Program-made: the position numbers and the translations under genes
Part shown: piece after piece, positions 63,685 to 64,000 of the stretch
Layout of the letters: each line of letters begins with the position of its first letter
Position numbering within the stretch: position 1 is the first letter of the stretch
Assembly: GCA_023091665.1 (NCBI GenBank)
Contig: JALJCQ010000016.1
Coordinates: 1,674,001 to 1,738,000 of the forward strand
Direction: 5' to 3'
DNA length: 64,000 nucleotides
From: Pythium myriotylum
Taxonomy: Eukaryota; Oomycota; Peronosporomycetes; Pythiales; Pythiaceae
The notes under the pieces: model-generated
The model's database searches: none
What the model was told of the DNA's origin: nothing
Seen by the model: the letters and a program-made list of their open reading frames with translations, nothing else

Positions 63685-64000
63685 TATTGTGGCATATCAT
63701 GATTCGTGCATTGTAGGTACAGGGTTTGGCAAGTACTTATGATCGAACCTATGATAATGATTCCAGGTACACAGTTAATTTTAGTTTTGTGGTCTTCCGA
63801 CGTGGCGGCTAGTGAGTCGACTGCACGACAACACGAACGCGCGGCTTTCAAGCCGTAAGTCAAGATGAAGCTTGGCTGTTTTACCCGTGCATGGAACTCG
63901 TTTCAAGTTGAGCTCAAGGGGTGGTACTCGTTGGCTCGGTTCCGTGCTGTGAAAGATCACTGTGCTGAGTGTTCCTGGCTTGAAGACGTGTTGATGCTGC
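63685..64000. repeat. Inverted repeat, right arm (distal part, runs off the window)
   Basis: Resumes similarity with 54376-54692 on the other strand after the insertion. Confidence 0.85.
63865..64000 (+). CDS. Multi-pass membrane protein family, copy 6 (5' end only)
   Basis: MKLGCFTRAWNSFQVELKGWYSLARFRAVKDHCAECSWLEDVLML, cut by the window end. It is the inverted-repeat counterpart of copy 5, although these first residues resemble copy 2 more ('VKDHC'). Whether it is intact cannot be seen. Confidence 0.8.
   Translation, partial: MKLGCFTRAWNSFQVELKGWYSLARFRAVKDHCAECSWLEDVLML

Overview
The window looks like nuclear DNA of an oomycete, most probably Phytophthora or a close relative. Protein-coding genes are mostly intronless or carry one short GT-AG intron of 58-74 nt, with GC-rich third positions. 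Many start sites are preceded by an oomycete-type core promoter (CTCATTCYYCAAT-like initiator plus flanking element). Gene families seen here (secreted GH5 with EGF-like and GPI-type tail, OFA-type MFS porter, M96/bZIP-START-like proteins, glucanase-inhibitor-like trypsin relic, chromoviral-free LINE and hAT debris) fit that group. Species assignment is inference.

1-33 kb: an expanded cluster of small intronless genes (about 170-180 aa) for SRPBCC/polyketide-cyclase-like helix-grip proteins. I count 11 intact members (1552, 5524, 7499, 9496, 10279, 19563, 21175, 22335, 25895, 30616, 31996) and three broken ones (about 8535, 23353, 27598) on both strands. They fall into a 'YKxSDFG' and a 'YKVLKPG' subgroup. 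One has an N-terminal extension that looks like a mitochondrial presequence. The cluster is interrupted by a trypsin-like pseudogene, a 6.7-kb LINE retrotransposon with a perfect 16-bp target duplication, fragments of other LINEs, a 653-bp hAT-type element with an 8-bp target duplication inside a duplicated cluster member, and a series of near-perfect hairpins, several with one-base loops.

34-48 kb: single-copy-looking genes: an OFA-like MFS transporter, a GPI-type secreted GH5 glycosidase whose nucleophile glutamate is replaced by alanine, the spindle checkpoint gene MAD1 (10 exons, 524 aa), and an SLC35F-like drug/metabolite transporter. Around them, and on to 54.5 kb, lies a family of uncharacterised multi-pass membrane proteins. 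All five complete copies carry a reading-frame lesion. Two of them, with the spacer, form a 2536-bp direct duplication whose middle gene is a 3'/5' hybrid, as expected from unequal crossing-over.

54-64 kb: a large inverted repeat (arms at least 3 kb, spacer about 2.1 kb, symmetry centre near 58512) that carries two nearly identical, divergently placed M96-like bZIP/START-like genes. The spacer contains most of a second M96-like gene and a LINE RNase H fragment. The right arm is interrupted by an insertion of about 1.35 kb and then continues into another copy of the membrane-protein gene that runs off the window.

Functionally the window is a patchwork: tandem and inverted duplication of three families (SRPBCC, membrane protein, M96-like) around a few conserved housekeeping genes, with transposons and recombination visibly breaking and mixing copies. 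No rRNA, tRNA gene or CRISPR array was found.
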